Notes under the pieces: generated by a model
Databases searched by the model: none
Told to the model about the DNA's origin: nothing
The model's input: only the letters and a program-made list of their open reading frames with translations
Made by a program: the position numbers and the translations under genes
Assembly (NCBI GenBank): GCA_903830945.1
Contig: CAIKVT010000045.1
Coordinates: 1-47,885, forward strand
Reading direction: 5' to 3'
Source: an uncultured Elusimicrobia bacterium
GTDB taxonomy: Bacteria > Elusimicrobiota > Elusimicrobia > UBA1565 > UBA9628
Length of the DNA: 47,885 bases
Part shown: positions 40,714-47,885 of the stretch, piece after piece
How the letters are laid out: every line of letters begins with the position of its first letter
How positions within the stretch are numbered: the stretch's first letter is position 1

Positions 40714-41780
40714 GCATATTTTCCTGGTACATGGTGCGGCGGTTCGTCAATCCGTTCCTCTTTGGCCTGGGGCTCTTCGCGGTGCTCATCTTCCTGGGCG
40801 ACCTGTTCGATAAGATGCACCTACTCATGAGGAGTCGGGCGCCGCTCTGGATCATCCTGCAGTATCTTTGGCTTGACGTGCCCTATTGGGGTGTGCGTAC
40901 CATCCCGATGTCGACGTTGCTGGCGACCTTGGTGGCCATCTCGGGCTTCATCCAGAGCGGGGAGTGGCTGGCGGGACAGGCCTGCGGCTTTGAGTCGCGG
41001 ACTTTTTGGAAGCCTTTGCTGGGATGCGCGCTGGCCGTCACGGTCTTGTGCTTCGCGGCGCAGGAGACCATCCTGCCCGCCTGCTATCATCGCGCCCGCC
41101 AGCTTTGGCAGGAGCGCATCTGTCCGGACGGAGGGTGGGACGTGTTCCAGGGCGTGGCTTTCGTGGTCGGGCCGGAGCGCTTCGTCTCGGCCCAGACGCT
41201 GGCCGTCACGGCGGGCCGGCTGGATCGTCCGGTGCTTGAGGAGGTGGGGCCCGACGGCGTGGCTCGCCAGCTCGATGCTTTGCAGGCGTCCTGGGACGAT
41301 GCGCTCGGGCGCTGGGTGTTCTATAACGGCGTGGAGCGCACGTTCGATAAGGGCGTGATGCGGGAGACGTCTTTCTTGCGCAAGGTTTCGGAGTTGGACT
41401 TGGCGCCGCGCACCCTGATTCCCAGGACCGTGGATCCAGACGAGATGTCGTTGCTGGAGCTGGTGAGATATAGCCGGCGCATGCGCCGGTTGGGCGTGCC
41501 GGTGACTCAACTGCGAGTGGCGGCTCACGCCAAGCTGGCCTATCCTTTTACCAACGTGATCCTTTGCGCGCTGGGTATCCCGATCGCCTTGCGTCTGCGT
41601 CGTAGTCCCAAGGTCGTGAATTTCTGCGTAGCCATGGCCCTGTCCTTTCTTTTTTTGTGGGTCATGGAGCTGGGTAAGGCCTTGGGTGGGGGCGGCTATT
41701 TGCCGCCTATAGCCGCGGCCTGGACCCCGAACCTGCTGTTTGCGGGACTGTCGGCTTGGTTCATCCGGCGCTGGGCCTGA
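40710..41780 (+). CDS. lptG: LPS export permease LptG (YjgP/YjgQ family)
   Basis: A 356-residue partner of LptF with the same layout of six membrane segments and a central periplasmic domain. The start is MSIFSWYMVRRFVNPFLFGL. The segment WGVRTIPMSTLLATLVAISGF is the conserved second helix region, followed by EWLAGQACGF. YSRRMRRLGVPVTQLRVAAHAKLAYPF precedes the last membrane segments. Assignment as LptG rather than a second LptF is by gene order. GGAGAG precedes the ATG at 40710. Its stop lies in a GC-rich hairpin. Confidence 0.88.
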   Translation: MSIFSWYMVRRFVNPFLFGLGLFAVLIFLGDLFDKMHLLMRSRAPLWIILQYLWLDVPYWGVRTIPMSTLLATLVAISGFIQSGEWLAGQACGFESRTFWKPLLGCALAVTVLCFAAQETILPACYHRARQLWQERICPDGGWDVFQGVAFVVGPERFVSAQTLAVTAGRLDRPVLEEVGPDGVARQLDALQASWDDALGRWVFYNGVERTFDKGVMRETSFLRKVSELDLAPRTLIPRTVDPDEMSLLELVRYSRRMRRLGVPVTQLRVAAHAKLAYPFTNVILCALGIPIALRLRRSPKVVNFCVAMALSFLFLWVMELGKALGGGGYLPPIAAAWTPNLLFAGLSAWFIRRWA

Positions 41781-41794
41781 CGGACGGCCGCGCC
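41767..41794 (+). terminator. Hairpin enclosing the lptG stop codon
   Basis: GGCGC-TG-GGCC pairs with GGCCGCGCC, a 9-bp stem with a 2-base bulge, around a loop holding the TGA at 41778-41780. It is the third gene end of this kind in the window. Confidence 0.45.
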
Positions 41795-41802
41795 TAATAG
41801 AA

Positions 41803-41831
41803 CCGGCGGTCCCCTCACAGGGGACCGCCGG
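41803..41831. terminator. Strong hairpin between convergent lptG and outer membrane protein genes
   Basis: A perfect 12-bp stem, CCGGCGGTCCCC with GGGGACCGCCGG, around a 5-base loop TCACA. It lies in the gap between two convergent genes and can serve both. No T run follows on the plus strand; on the minus strand the following bases are TTCTATTAGG. Confidence 0.75.
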
Positions 41832-41871
41832 GACTCGTCGCTTTCGGCGCCGAGTTCTGCAACGACGAAGA

Positions 41872-43143
41872 CTACTGGGCCTTCTTGTCTTCTTGTGTGC
41901 CGCCACCGAAGAGCATGCCTAGCTGCACCGCGCCCGAGATGTTCGCGGGGATCTTTTGAGATTCCTTGTCGGACTTGATTTGTACCGTGGCTGGCGAGAC
42001 CATGGCCGAGGCGTCGACAATGAAGTGCAGGAAGTTGAGGCCGAAGCCGCCGGTCAAGGATGTCTTGGAGCCTGCCTGCGCCATGTTGCGAGCCAGGCCC
42101 GCGCGCAGAGGGATGTTGAGCCAGTTGCGGTTGAAGACGTTGATTTCCGTGCCCACACCCATATATTGGCTGGCCGCTCCTCTCACCGAGGTCAGGTTAC
42201 GGGTGAGGTCAGCGTCAAGCGCAAGGTTCCAGAAGTTTAGAGGGCTCAGGGCCAGTCCTAGGCGCGTGTTTCCATGCAGAGAGTAGTAAGAAGATACCCC
42301 CGCGGCTTTGGCCTGGTCCGGGTTGGAGAACTGCGGGTCGTTGATATTTCGTGAGGTGATGCCGACGCGGGGATGGAGGGGTACCGTTTCGAATGTGCGG
42401 TGCACGTCCCAGAGCGCTCCCAGGTCCACACCAGGTTGGATGCTGGTCTTAGCGTTGTTGAGGAATTTATTCAAGCCGCCGCCGCCGGCGGAATTCTGGT
42501 TCAGGAAGAGGTCGTAGTAGCCGGCTTTACCCACGAGCATCTTGAGGTTTCCGCCTACGAAGAGGCCTGGTACCCAAGGCAGTTCGTGGCCGTAGCCCGC
42601 GCCGATCTCGGTTACATTGAGGCCCCTGAGGACCAACTCTGAAGTGTTGAGGCTGTTTTTGAAATTAAGCATCGACGCATTTGTTAGATCGGCCTTGGGA
42701 ACGCCAGAGACGTAGGCCATGTTGTTTACGAATATGGCCAGCCGTTTGATCTTTATCTGTGTGCCTACGGCTGCGTCAGCGCGGATGCCGTTGGTTGGAT
42801 CGTTGAGTTTGGCTAAGGCCGCGTCGATGTTGGCTATCTGGCAAAGGCCGTTGGTCGGCCCTAGGTTTTTGCAGTCGCTGGCGATGTCATGTATATCGTT
42901 TGCGCCTTCCAAGAACTGCCCGGTAATCTCCGCATGTACGTCAGCTGGCACCTGCACGCCGGAAGGGCTTTCGGCGCGGCCCAGGGAGGCCGGGTTCCAG
43001 TACGCGCCGACCGGGCCTTCGGATGAGGCGACACCGGTCCCGCCCATGCCCATGGCCCGCGCTCCCAGGATGTGCCATTCAGTGGCAAATCTTGCCGGGG
43101 CAAAAATCAATGACATCGCGACGACGAAGAGTGCTCGTTTCAT
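41872..43143 (-). CDS. Outer membrane beta-barrel protein (TraF/PorV-like)
   Basis: A 423-residue protein with a signal peptide (residues 1-19) and the motif ARAMGMGGTGVASSEGPVGAYWNPASLG. That motif, close to the mature N-terminus, marks FadL-like/PorV/TraF-type barrels. The rest is alternating polar and hydrophobic strands such as LRLG-like TRLGLALSPLNFWNLALDAD, and it ends AVQLGMLFGG before a short charged tail. The database label may be conjugal transfer protein TraF, but nothing here suggests conjugation. A promoter with its -10 box 7 bases from the ATG precedes it, divergent from ychF. Confidence 0.8.
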   Translation of the reverse strand: MKRALFVVAMSLIFAPARFATEWHILGARAMGMGGTGVASSEGPVGAYWNPASLGRAESPSGVQVPADVHAEITGQFLEGANDIHDIASDCKNLGPTNGLCQIANIDAALAKLNDPTNGIRADAAVGTQIKIKRLAIFVNNMAYVSGVPKADLTNASMLNFKNSLNTSELVLRGLNVTEIGAGYGHELPWVPGLFVGGNLKMLVGKAGYYDLFLNQNSAGGGGLNKFLNNAKTSIQPGVDLGALWDVHRTFETVPLHPRVGITSRNINDPQFSNPDQAKAAGVSSYYSLHGNTRLGLALSPLNFWNLALDADLTRNLTSVRGAASQYMGVGTEINVFNRNWLNIPLRAGLARNMAQAGSKTSLTGGFGLNFLHFIVDASAMVSPATVQIKSDKESQKIPANISGAVQLGMLFGGGTQEDKKAQ

Positions 43144-43150
43144 AGGTCTA

Positions 43151-43180
43151 AGTATAGAAGAAGTCCGTCAGACGATGCAA
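43151..43180 (-). promoter_or_regulatory. Promoter next to the outer membrane protein gene
   Basis: On the minus strand TTGCAT (43175-43180) and TATACT (43151-43156) are spaced by 18 bases. The -10 box ends 7 bases before the ATG at 43143, so the transcript should begin at the start codon. Confidence 0.6.
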
Positions 43181-43186
43181 CTTTGA

Positions 43187-43192
43187 TAAAAT
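43187..43192 (+). promoter_or_regulatory. -10 box next to the ychF start
   Basis: TAAAAT lies 9 bases before the ATG at 43202 and only 7 bases from the -35 box of the divergent promoter. A short AGG could serve as a weak ribosome binding site. Confidence 0.4.
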
Positions 43193-43201
43193 AGTTAGGT
43201 T

Positions 43202-44281
43202 ATGGAGATCGGCATCGTCGGCCTGCCCAATGTCGGAAAATCAACCATATTCAACGCCCTGACGTCGGGTCACGCGGCGGCCTCCAACTACCCCTTCACC
43301 ACCATCGAGCCCAACTTGGGCGTAGTCGCCGTGCCGGACGCCCGCCTGGATCGCCTGAGCGCGCTTTTTAAGCCCAAGTCCAAGTTGCCAGCCACGGTCC
43401 GCTTCGTGGATATCGCGGGCCTCGTCAAGGGCGCGGCAGCAGGCGAAGGCTTGGGAAATAAATTTCTCTCGCACATCCGAGAGGTCGACGCGGTCATGAT
43501 GCTGGTGCGGCTCTTCAAGGACCCGGACGTGGTCCATACCATGGGCGGGGTGGACCCCAAGCGTGACGTGGAGATCATTGAGACCGAACTCATCTTGGCG
43601 GACCTGGCTAGCGTGGACAAGCAGCTCGAAAAAACCGAGCCCAAGGCCCGCTGCGGGGACAAGGAGGCCAAGGCTCTGCTGGCGGTGTTGCAGCAAGTCA
43701 AGGCTAGCCTGGAGGCGGGCAAGACGGTTCGCCAGATGGGCCTCCCCCCGGAATCAGTCAAAGAGCTCTTCTTTCTTACGGCCAAGCCCGTGCTCTTCGT
43801 GGGAAACACGGATGAAAGTCCAGACCCGGCCCTGGTCGCGACTCTCGAGACTTTGGCCAAGGAGCGGGGCGCCGGCTGCATCGCCTTGTCCGGCAAGATC
43901 GAGGCTGAGATCGCCCAGCTCGCGGCCGATGAGCGCAAGGCCTTCCTTGCCGACCTGGGGCTTTCCGTTCCAGGCTTGGAGCGAGTCATCGTGGCGGCTT
44001 ATGATCTCCTCAGTCAAGCGAGCTTCTTCACCGCGGGCGAGGATGAGGTGAGGGCCTGGACCATCACGCGCGGCTGGAAGGCCCCGCAGGCCGCGGGCGT
44101 CATCCATACTGATTTCGAGAAAGGATTCATTAAGGCTGATGTGTACTCTTATGCCCATATCGACCAGTACGAGAAGGAGTCGGGGCTGAGGGAGAAGGGG
44201 CTCATTCGTTCCGAGGGAAAGGACTATGTGGTCAAGGACGGCGATGTCTGCTTCTTTAAATTCTCCCCGCCTTCCAAGTGA
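43202..44281 (+). CDS. ychF: Obg-family GTPase/ATPase YchF
   Basis: A 359-residue ribosome-associated P-loop protein that prefers ATP in studied homologues. Walker A is GLPNVGKS (residues 6-13), the switch region FVDIAGLVKGAA is typical, and the usual NKxD motif is replaced (FVGNTDES). A coiled-coil insert lies at about 130-190. The TGS domain near the C-terminus has GVIHTDFEKGFIKADV. Full length for the family (about 360). It overlaps or closely precedes the RNA methyltransferase gene and is probably co-transcribed with it. Confidence 0.97.
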   Translation: MEIGIVGLPNVGKSTIFNALTSGHAAASNYPFTTIEPNLGVVAVPDARLDRLSALFKPKSKLPATVRFVDIAGLVKGAAAGEGLGNKFLSHIREVDAVMMLVRLFKDPDVVHTMGGVDPKRDVEIIETELILADLASVDKQLEKTEPKARCGDKEAKALLAVLQQVKASLEAGKTVRQMGLPPESVKELFFLTAKPVLFVGNTDESPDPALVATLETLAKERGAGCIALSGKIEAEIAQLAADERKAFLADLGLSVPGLERVIVAAYDLLSQASFFTAGEDEVRAWTITRGWKAPQAAGVIHTDFEKGFIKADVYSYAHIDQYEKESGLREKGLIRSEGKDYVVKDGDVCFFKFSPPSK

Positions 44282-44285
44282 GCCT

Positions 44286-45458
44286 GTGAATCCGCCCCCG
44301 GCCCGCTGCTCCCATTTCGGGACCTGCGGCGGCTGCGCCAGCCAGAACCTGCCCTATGAGGAACAGTTCCGGCTTAAGACAGAGAAGGTCCGTTCGGCCC
44401 TGGCCTTTATAAAGGAAGTCCCGGAGATCCGGACCCACGGCTCGCCGGATATTTGGTTCTACCGCAATAAGATGGAGTTCAGCTTCGGGGATGTCTATCC
44501 GCCTCAGGAGGGCGGGCCCACGGTGAAGCTGGGCATGAAGCCCAAGGGCCGCTGGTACGAGGTCCTAGACCTGCGGGAATGCTTCCTGTTGTCTCCGGAG
44601 ACGGCGCCGCTTCTGGCGCGCGTCCGCGCCTGGGCGGAGTCCGAAAAAATCGCTCCATACAACAGCCACAAGAAGACGGGCTTCTTGCGCCACCTGGTGC
44701 TGCGCGAGGGCAAGAACACGGGCGAGCGCATGGTCAACCTGGTGACGGCTCCGGGGGATTTTCCAGCCGACTCTTTCGCGGCGGCCGTGCGCGGGGTCTA
44801 CCCTGCCACCACCATCCTGCGCGGGATCAACGACAAGGTTTCGGACGTGGCGGTCAGCGACAAGCTGCAGGTGCTCTTCGGCTCCGGCTGCATCTCGGAG
44901 GCCTTGCGCTTCGGCGACCAGGAGCTCGAGTTACGTATCTCGCCGCATTCCTTCTTCCAGACCAACACGGGAGCCGCTAACCTTCTTTACGGCCTGTTGC
45001 GCGACTGGGTGAAGGAAGAGGCGGCCGACACGGTGCTGGACCTTTATTGCGGCGGAGGGGGGATAACGCTTTCCGTGGCGGATTGCTGCCGCAAGGCCGT
45101 GGGGGTGGAATCAAACGAGGCTGCGGTCGAAGATGCCCAGGCCAACGCCGCCTACAATCGCTTGAGGAACGCCGAGTTTTATTGCGGCGCCACGGAGTTT
45201 CTTTTGCCCGCGCTGCTGGCTTTGGGGCCGCAGGTGCTCATCTGCGACCCGCCCCGGGCCGGGATGCACGCGACGGCTCGCGCGGTATTGGCTGCCCAGG
45301 GGCCCGGCACTATCATCTGCGTCTCATGCAATCCGGCGTCCTTGGCCCGGGACCTGGAGGTGTTGTGTGCCGCGTACCGTATGGAGCGTCTTGAGATCTT
45401 CGACTTATTCCCACACACGGAGCATGTTGAGACCGTGGTTCTGCTGCGGCGCAAATAA
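44286..45458 (+). CDS. 23S rRNA (uracil-5-)-methyltransferase, RlmD/RumA family
   Basis: A 390-residue SAM-dependent RNA methyltransferase. An N-terminal cysteine cluster CSHFGTCGGC (C8, C14, C17) would bind a [4Fe-4S] cluster with one later Cys. The SAM motif is LDLYCGGGGITL, DPPRAGMH is the RNA-methyltransferase motif, and VSCNPASLARDL holds the nucleophilic cysteine. The TRAM domain of RlmD is missing, as in shorter relatives. The start is uncertain: GTG at 44286 begins VNPPPARC, while ATG at 44244 has AAGGA upstream but overlaps ychF by 38 bases. Which uracil it modifies is not known. Confidence 0.9.
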   Translation: MNPPPARCSHFGTCGGCASQNLPYEEQFRLKTEKVRSALAFIKEVPEIRTHGSPDIWFYRNKMEFSFGDVYPPQEGGPTVKLGMKPKGRWYEVLDLRECFLLSPETAPLLARVRAWAESEKIAPYNSHKKTGFLRHLVLREGKNTGERMVNLVTAPGDFPADSFAAAVRGVYPATTILRGINDKVSDVAVSDKLQVLFGSGCISEALRFGDQELELRISPHSFFQTNTGAANLLYGLLRDWVKEEAADTVLDLYCGGGGITLSVADCCRKAVGVESNEAAVEDAQANAAYNRLRNAEFYCGATEFLLPALLALGPQVLICDPPRAGMHATARAVLAAQGPGTIICVSCNPASLARDLEVLCAAYRMERLEIFDLFPHTEHVETVVLLRRK

Positions 45459-45460
45459 GT

Positions 45461-45466
45461 TATAAT
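45461..45466 (+). promoter_or_regulatory. -10 box for tRNA-Arg
   Basis: TATAAT lies two bases after the methyltransferase stop and 22 bases before the mature tRNA-Arg 5' end. No good -35 box is seen at the usual distance. Confidence 0.45.
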
Positions 45467-45488
45467 TTGGGTCTTCGGCACACATCCT

Positions 45489-45563
45489 GCGCTCGTAACA
45501 CAATGGATAGTGTCCAAGCCTGCGAAGCTTGGTATATAGGTTCGATTCCTATCGAGCGCACCA
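45489..45563 (+). tRNA. tRNA-Arg(GCG)
   Basis: A cloverleaf with acceptor GCGCTCG/CGAGCGC, discriminator A and an encoded CCA. The D arm is ACAC/GTGT, the anticodon stem CAAGC/GCTTG carries loop CTGCGAA with anticodon GCG, and the T arm is ATAGG/CCTAT with loop TTCGATT. Most bacteria read CGC with an A34 (inosine) anticodon ACG; here the gene encodes G34. Confidence 0.93.
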
Positions 45564-46025
45564 CTTTCCGACGGGAAACCAGCAGTTTTCATGGCCGTTA
45601 GGCCGCAATCCCTGGTTAAAACAGCCTGCTAGATTGCAAGCCTTCAGCCTTCTAAAGAATAAAGGCCTTGGTGGCTATCGCGAGATCGAATGCTTGGCTT
45701 CTTGCGCCAGGAGAGCCTTATCAGGCCTCCGGGTTTGCCTGTGGGCGGGGTGAAAGGGTGATACCAGTTCCCTGATCGTGCAGCCTTCGGCCGGACTAGG
45801 AATGGTTTGAACTCCTGCGGCCGATGCACTGGGCATACCCTCCCCGATGCCTACGCAATCCTGGCGCATGCGAAGAGTGTTTCATACATGGAGCCCTCCA
45901 TTCCAGCGCAGGTATCCGTGGAGCTGCGCCTATTAGTCTGTCATCAGCAGAATCGCCGGGCACGCAGCTTGACAGCGCCAAATTTCTGACCCTCTTATGC
46001 CAGAGTACCGAAAACCGATCCACCA
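45564..46025. other. Gene-poor stretch between tRNA-Arg and the ATPase gene
   Basis: I see no convincing gene, RNA fold, repeat array or clear promoter in these 462 bases. Short open frames on both strands have no recognisable protein pattern. It may be decayed sequence or a regulatory or integration-scar region next to the tRNA. I found no copy of the tRNA 3' end here. Confidence 0.5.
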
Positions 46026-47252
46026 TCACGGCAATCCAGCCAAAAATGCTGCCGCCGGCAATATCCTAATCCCAGCCTCCTCCCCTAGCGTCTTTCTTCC
46101 CAGGGCCACCAGCACACCCGGTATTTTGAGTTTCTCCGAAAAATATTTCAAGTGCTTCATCGGCCCCGCCTCACCGAGAGCTGACCCAACTAATATCCGC
46201 GGCTTGCCACCCAACGTCAGAAGGAACGGAACTGAACGTCTTTCTTTATCTCTGATAAATCGCAGTTCTAGATTTTCTTCGCCCCAATCCTGAGCGAAAT
46301 GACACCATCGCAGAAGGGCGCTTGCCACCAGATTTTCAAAGCGCAGCTCTGCATCGCTCACCGCCGACCAATCCCACAGGTACAGTTTGCCTGCATGCCG
46401 CAGGGCACGCGGCAGCTTCCCAGAAAACGGCTTTACCTGGAAACAATAATGGAGACGCTCTAGGTGCCCAAGCCAAAGACGAACTGTTGCGCCATTCACA
46501 CCCAGCTTAACTTTCATGTTATTAAGGAACAGAAGCGACCCAGGCAGGATCATATCCATCAGACTCTCGACGCCAGGCAACTGTTGGAGCCGAGTCATTT
46601 CGCGCAAATCCTCTCGAATCAATCGATCCCGTCTCTCTTTAATGAGCGCGGAGTGCTTTTTCTCGCTTTGGCTTGCAAAAGACATTGGAAAACCGCCTAA
46701 TTTAAATAATAAATTCAGTGCATTCTGACCTCTACGGCCAGGGGTTGGTGTGGTTTTTAGAATTGAATCAAAAATCTTTTCACATTTATCCCTGCTCGGA
46801 AAAAATCCCACTTTTAGTATTTCTGATAAGGAAAGAGGGTGAATGCGATATGAACTGCACTTTGATCTTATAAAGCTATTATTATTTAACGATAATTTAG
46901 ATAAATAGCTTGAGGTGGCGATGAAATCTATTTTTTCGCTATGGGCGTTAAAAAAATCAGCCATAAGTTCCCAACATCTTGGCGATTTTATAAATTCATC
47001 AATCAATGCAAGAACTTTTTTAAAAAGCAGAGGCTGATGCTGCTCAAAAATCGCATAAGGTGATGACTGCGCATTCTTGCGGAACTCCCAATTATCCCAT
47101 AAGGCAGCTACGCCTGGACTTCCGCGCCGCGCCTGAAGCTCTTGTGCTAGAAAAGATTTTCCGACACCCCGCGGACCCCAAAGTATCGCGATTCTCGGCC
47201 GTGCCACTCGAAAATGCACCGATTCCAGCAGCGCCCCCGCAAGCCTTTCCAT
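46026..47252 (-). CDS. AAA-type ATPase of the DUF4143/archaeal-type ATPase class
   Basis: A 408-residue protein. Walker A is GPRGVGKS (residues 26-33) and Walker B ALIDEF (Asp85, Glu86). A sensor-like segment IDFIATSSYLSKL and PLSLSEIL follow, and the C-terminal half (about 240-400) resembles DUF4143, including VNGATVRLWLGHLERL and KLYLWDWSAV. Such ATPases are widespread accessory genes, sometimes paired with toxins or mobile regions; their job is unclear. The N-terminal half of the gene is richer in A and T than its neighbours, with lysine- and asparagine-rich codons. A perfect -10 box lies 6 bases from the ATG. Confidence 0.8.
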   Translation of the reverse strand: MERLAGALLESVHFRVARPRIAILWGPRGVGKSFLAQELQARRGSPGVAALWDNWEFRKNAQSSPYAIFEQHQPLLFKKVLALIDEFIKSPRCWELMADFFNAHSEKIDFIATSSYLSKLSLNNNSFIRSKCSSYRIHPLSLSEILKVGFFPSRDKCEKIFDSILKTTPTPGRRGQNALNLLFKLGGFPMSFASQSEKKHSALIKERRDRLIREDLREMTRLQQLPGVESLMDMILPGSLLFLNNMKVKLGVNGATVRLWLGHLERLHYCFQVKPFSGKLPRALRHAGKLYLWDWSAVSDAELRFENLVASALLRWCHFAQDWGEENLELRFIRDKERRSVPFLLTLGGKPRILVGSALGEAGPMKHLKYFSEKLKIPGVLVALGRKTLGEEAGIRILPAAAFLAGLP

Positions 47253-47258
47253 GTGACC

Positions 47259-47287
47259 ATTATATCATATATATGTAAAAAAGTCAT
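47259..47287 (-). promoter_or_regulatory. Promoter next to the ATPase start
   Basis: On the minus strand ATGACT (47282-47287) and TATAAT (47259-47264) are spaced by 17 bases. The -10 box ends 6 bases before the ATG at 47252, predicting a leaderless transcript. Confidence 0.6.
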
Positions 47288-47391
47288 ACCATGTCGAAGT
47301 CGCGAGCTCCTACCTTAGCATGGTCCGATACGGTGGCGCTACATGTCTGTCAAGCGATTGTTGCGCGATTCTCAGACGGGAAAAATAATGC

Positions 47392-47422
47392 TTGACACAG
47401 GGTGGGAGTTCTGTGCTATACT
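47392..47422 (+). promoter_or_regulatory. rRNA operon promoter
   Basis: A perfect TTGACA (47392-47397), a 19-base spacer and an extended -10 element TGC-TATACT (47417-47422). It lies about 325 bases before the 16S gene. Confidence 0.75.
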
Positions 47423-47747
47423 GTTCAGGTCAGCTTGTGAAGTCAAGCGGACGGCAAAGTAATTTGCCGCTAGCGGCTTCCCGAAGTTGCGGGAGACCGT
47501 TAGGGCAGATTTCGTTCTTTGAAAATCGGGTTTGACAGCAAATAGGCGCTCTGTCCTCCATGCAGCATCTATAAGGATGCGAACGGGGCGAGAGCGCTAA
47601 GGTATAATTGGTGTGTTTCGCTGTGGATGCGTTCCATGGGGGACGCGGAAGCGGCGGAAACAAGGAAGAGCTTATAAGTCAATTCACTCCATTTGGGGAA
47701 AAACGGAAGTACTGGGGCCCTTAGCCCTTGGAAAACGTCCAGACCAT
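47423..47747 (+). other. rRNA operon leader with hairpins and a boxA-like element
   Basis: The leader holds a 7-bp hairpin (CGGCAAA/TTTGCCG, 47452-47469), the palindrome CCGCTAGCGG (47467-47476), a 5-bp hairpin TCCCG/CGGGA (47479-47494), and GCATC/GATGC (47565-47580). A boxA-like GTTCTTTGAAAAT lies at 47514-47526, as in antitermination leaders of rRNA operons. A TATAAT at 47603-47608 could be a second promoter but has no good -35 box. No protein gene is seen. Confidence 0.6.
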
Positions 47748-47885
47748 TTAATGGAGAGTTTGATCCTGGCTCAGAATTAACGCTGGCAGAGTGCATAACA
47801 CATGCAAGTCGAGCGGGGTTTGCAGCGTATCGCAGATCTAGCGGCAGACGAGTGAGTAACACGTAAGCAACCTACCCCTGAAAGG
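47748..47885 (+). rRNA. 16S ribosomal RNA, 5' end (runs off window)
   Basis: The universal 16S start AGAGTTTGATCCTGGCTCAG is at 47756-47775. GCATAACACATGCAAGTCGA and the GTGAGTAACACGTA segment follow in the correct order. About 138 of roughly 1500 bases are present. The mature 5' end is estimated by comparison and may be off by a few bases. Confidence 0.97.

Noticed and set aside
41872-43143. TraF-like protein as evidence for a conjugation system
   Set aside because: The similarity is to outer membrane barrels that share the TraF label. No relaxase, coupling protein or pilus gene is nearby.
1-47885. CRISPR array, insertion sequence or prophage
   Set aside because: I saw no regularly spaced direct repeats, no transposase or integrase frame and no phage structural genes.

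Overview
The window is a GC-rich, densely packed bacterial chromosome segment. It starts inside the 5' end of an EF-Tu gene and ends about 140 bases into a 16S rRNA gene. Signs of a diderm (outer-membrane) cell are the LptF/LptG permease pair, an HtrA protease with a signal peptide, an outer-membrane barrel-type protein and a surface-glycan cluster. The 5' end of the 16S gene and the gene content are compatible with Elusimicrobiota or a nearby candidate phylum. That placement is inferred from memory and needs a full 16S comparison.

Layout. (1) 1-535: tRNA-Gly, tRNA-Thr and tuf on the minus strand behind one strong promoter. (2) 563-3031: salvage and housekeeping genes: a fungal-type cytosine deaminase, a 46-residue membrane peptide, adenosine deaminase and signal peptidase I. 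(3) 3070-23785: nineteen minus-strand genes, mostly joined by 4-base ATGA/GTGA overlaps, forming a surface glycan cluster. It begins with a Wzx-type flippase. Next come nucleotide-sugar genes: three extended SDR epimerase/dehydratases, a nucleotidyltransferase-PfkB kinase fusion, a split transketolase, a zinc-type alcohol dehydrogenase and a HAD-kinase fusion. Decoration genes follow: methyltransferases, a WbuC-like cupin and an SDR. The cluster ends with a four-gene acylation module (MBOAT, SGNH hydrolase with a TPR insert, fatty-acyl-AMP ligase, acyl carrier protein), a family 2 glycosyltransferase and a methyltransferase. (4) 23943-30529: amino acid permease, glycogen phosphorylase, EamA transporter, DUF2079 membrane protein. 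(5) 30512-36373, minus strand: a PrcB-like protein, metK, and two sugar-phosphate nucleotidyltransferases around a phosphomannomutase. (6) 36421-41780, plus strand: a membrane GT-C-like protein fused to a DUF2993/LmeA-like domain, HtrA, LptF and LptG. (7) 41872-45563: outer membrane protein (minus), then YchF, an RlmD/RumA-type RNA methyltransferase and tRNA-Arg(GCG). (8) 45564-47885: a gene-poor stretch, an AT-richer AAA ATPase, then the rRNA promoter, leader and 16S start.

How the genes may work together. The nucleotidyltransferases and phosphomannomutase make activated sugars. The large cluster makes and exports a decorated glycan. LptF/LptG and HtrA serve the envelope that receives it. 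The acylation module has the same four parts as the Dlt system for D-alanylation (AMP-forming ligase, carrier protein, MBOAT, SGNH protein), but its ligase resembles fatty-acyl-AMP ligases. This suggests carrier-protein-dependent O-acylation of the glycan with a fatty or other carboxylic acid.

Two genome-wide habits also show. Many genes at transcription-unit heads have a -10 box only 6-9 bases before the start codon, which predicts leaderless mRNAs. Several genes end with the stop codon in the loop of a GC-rich hairpin.
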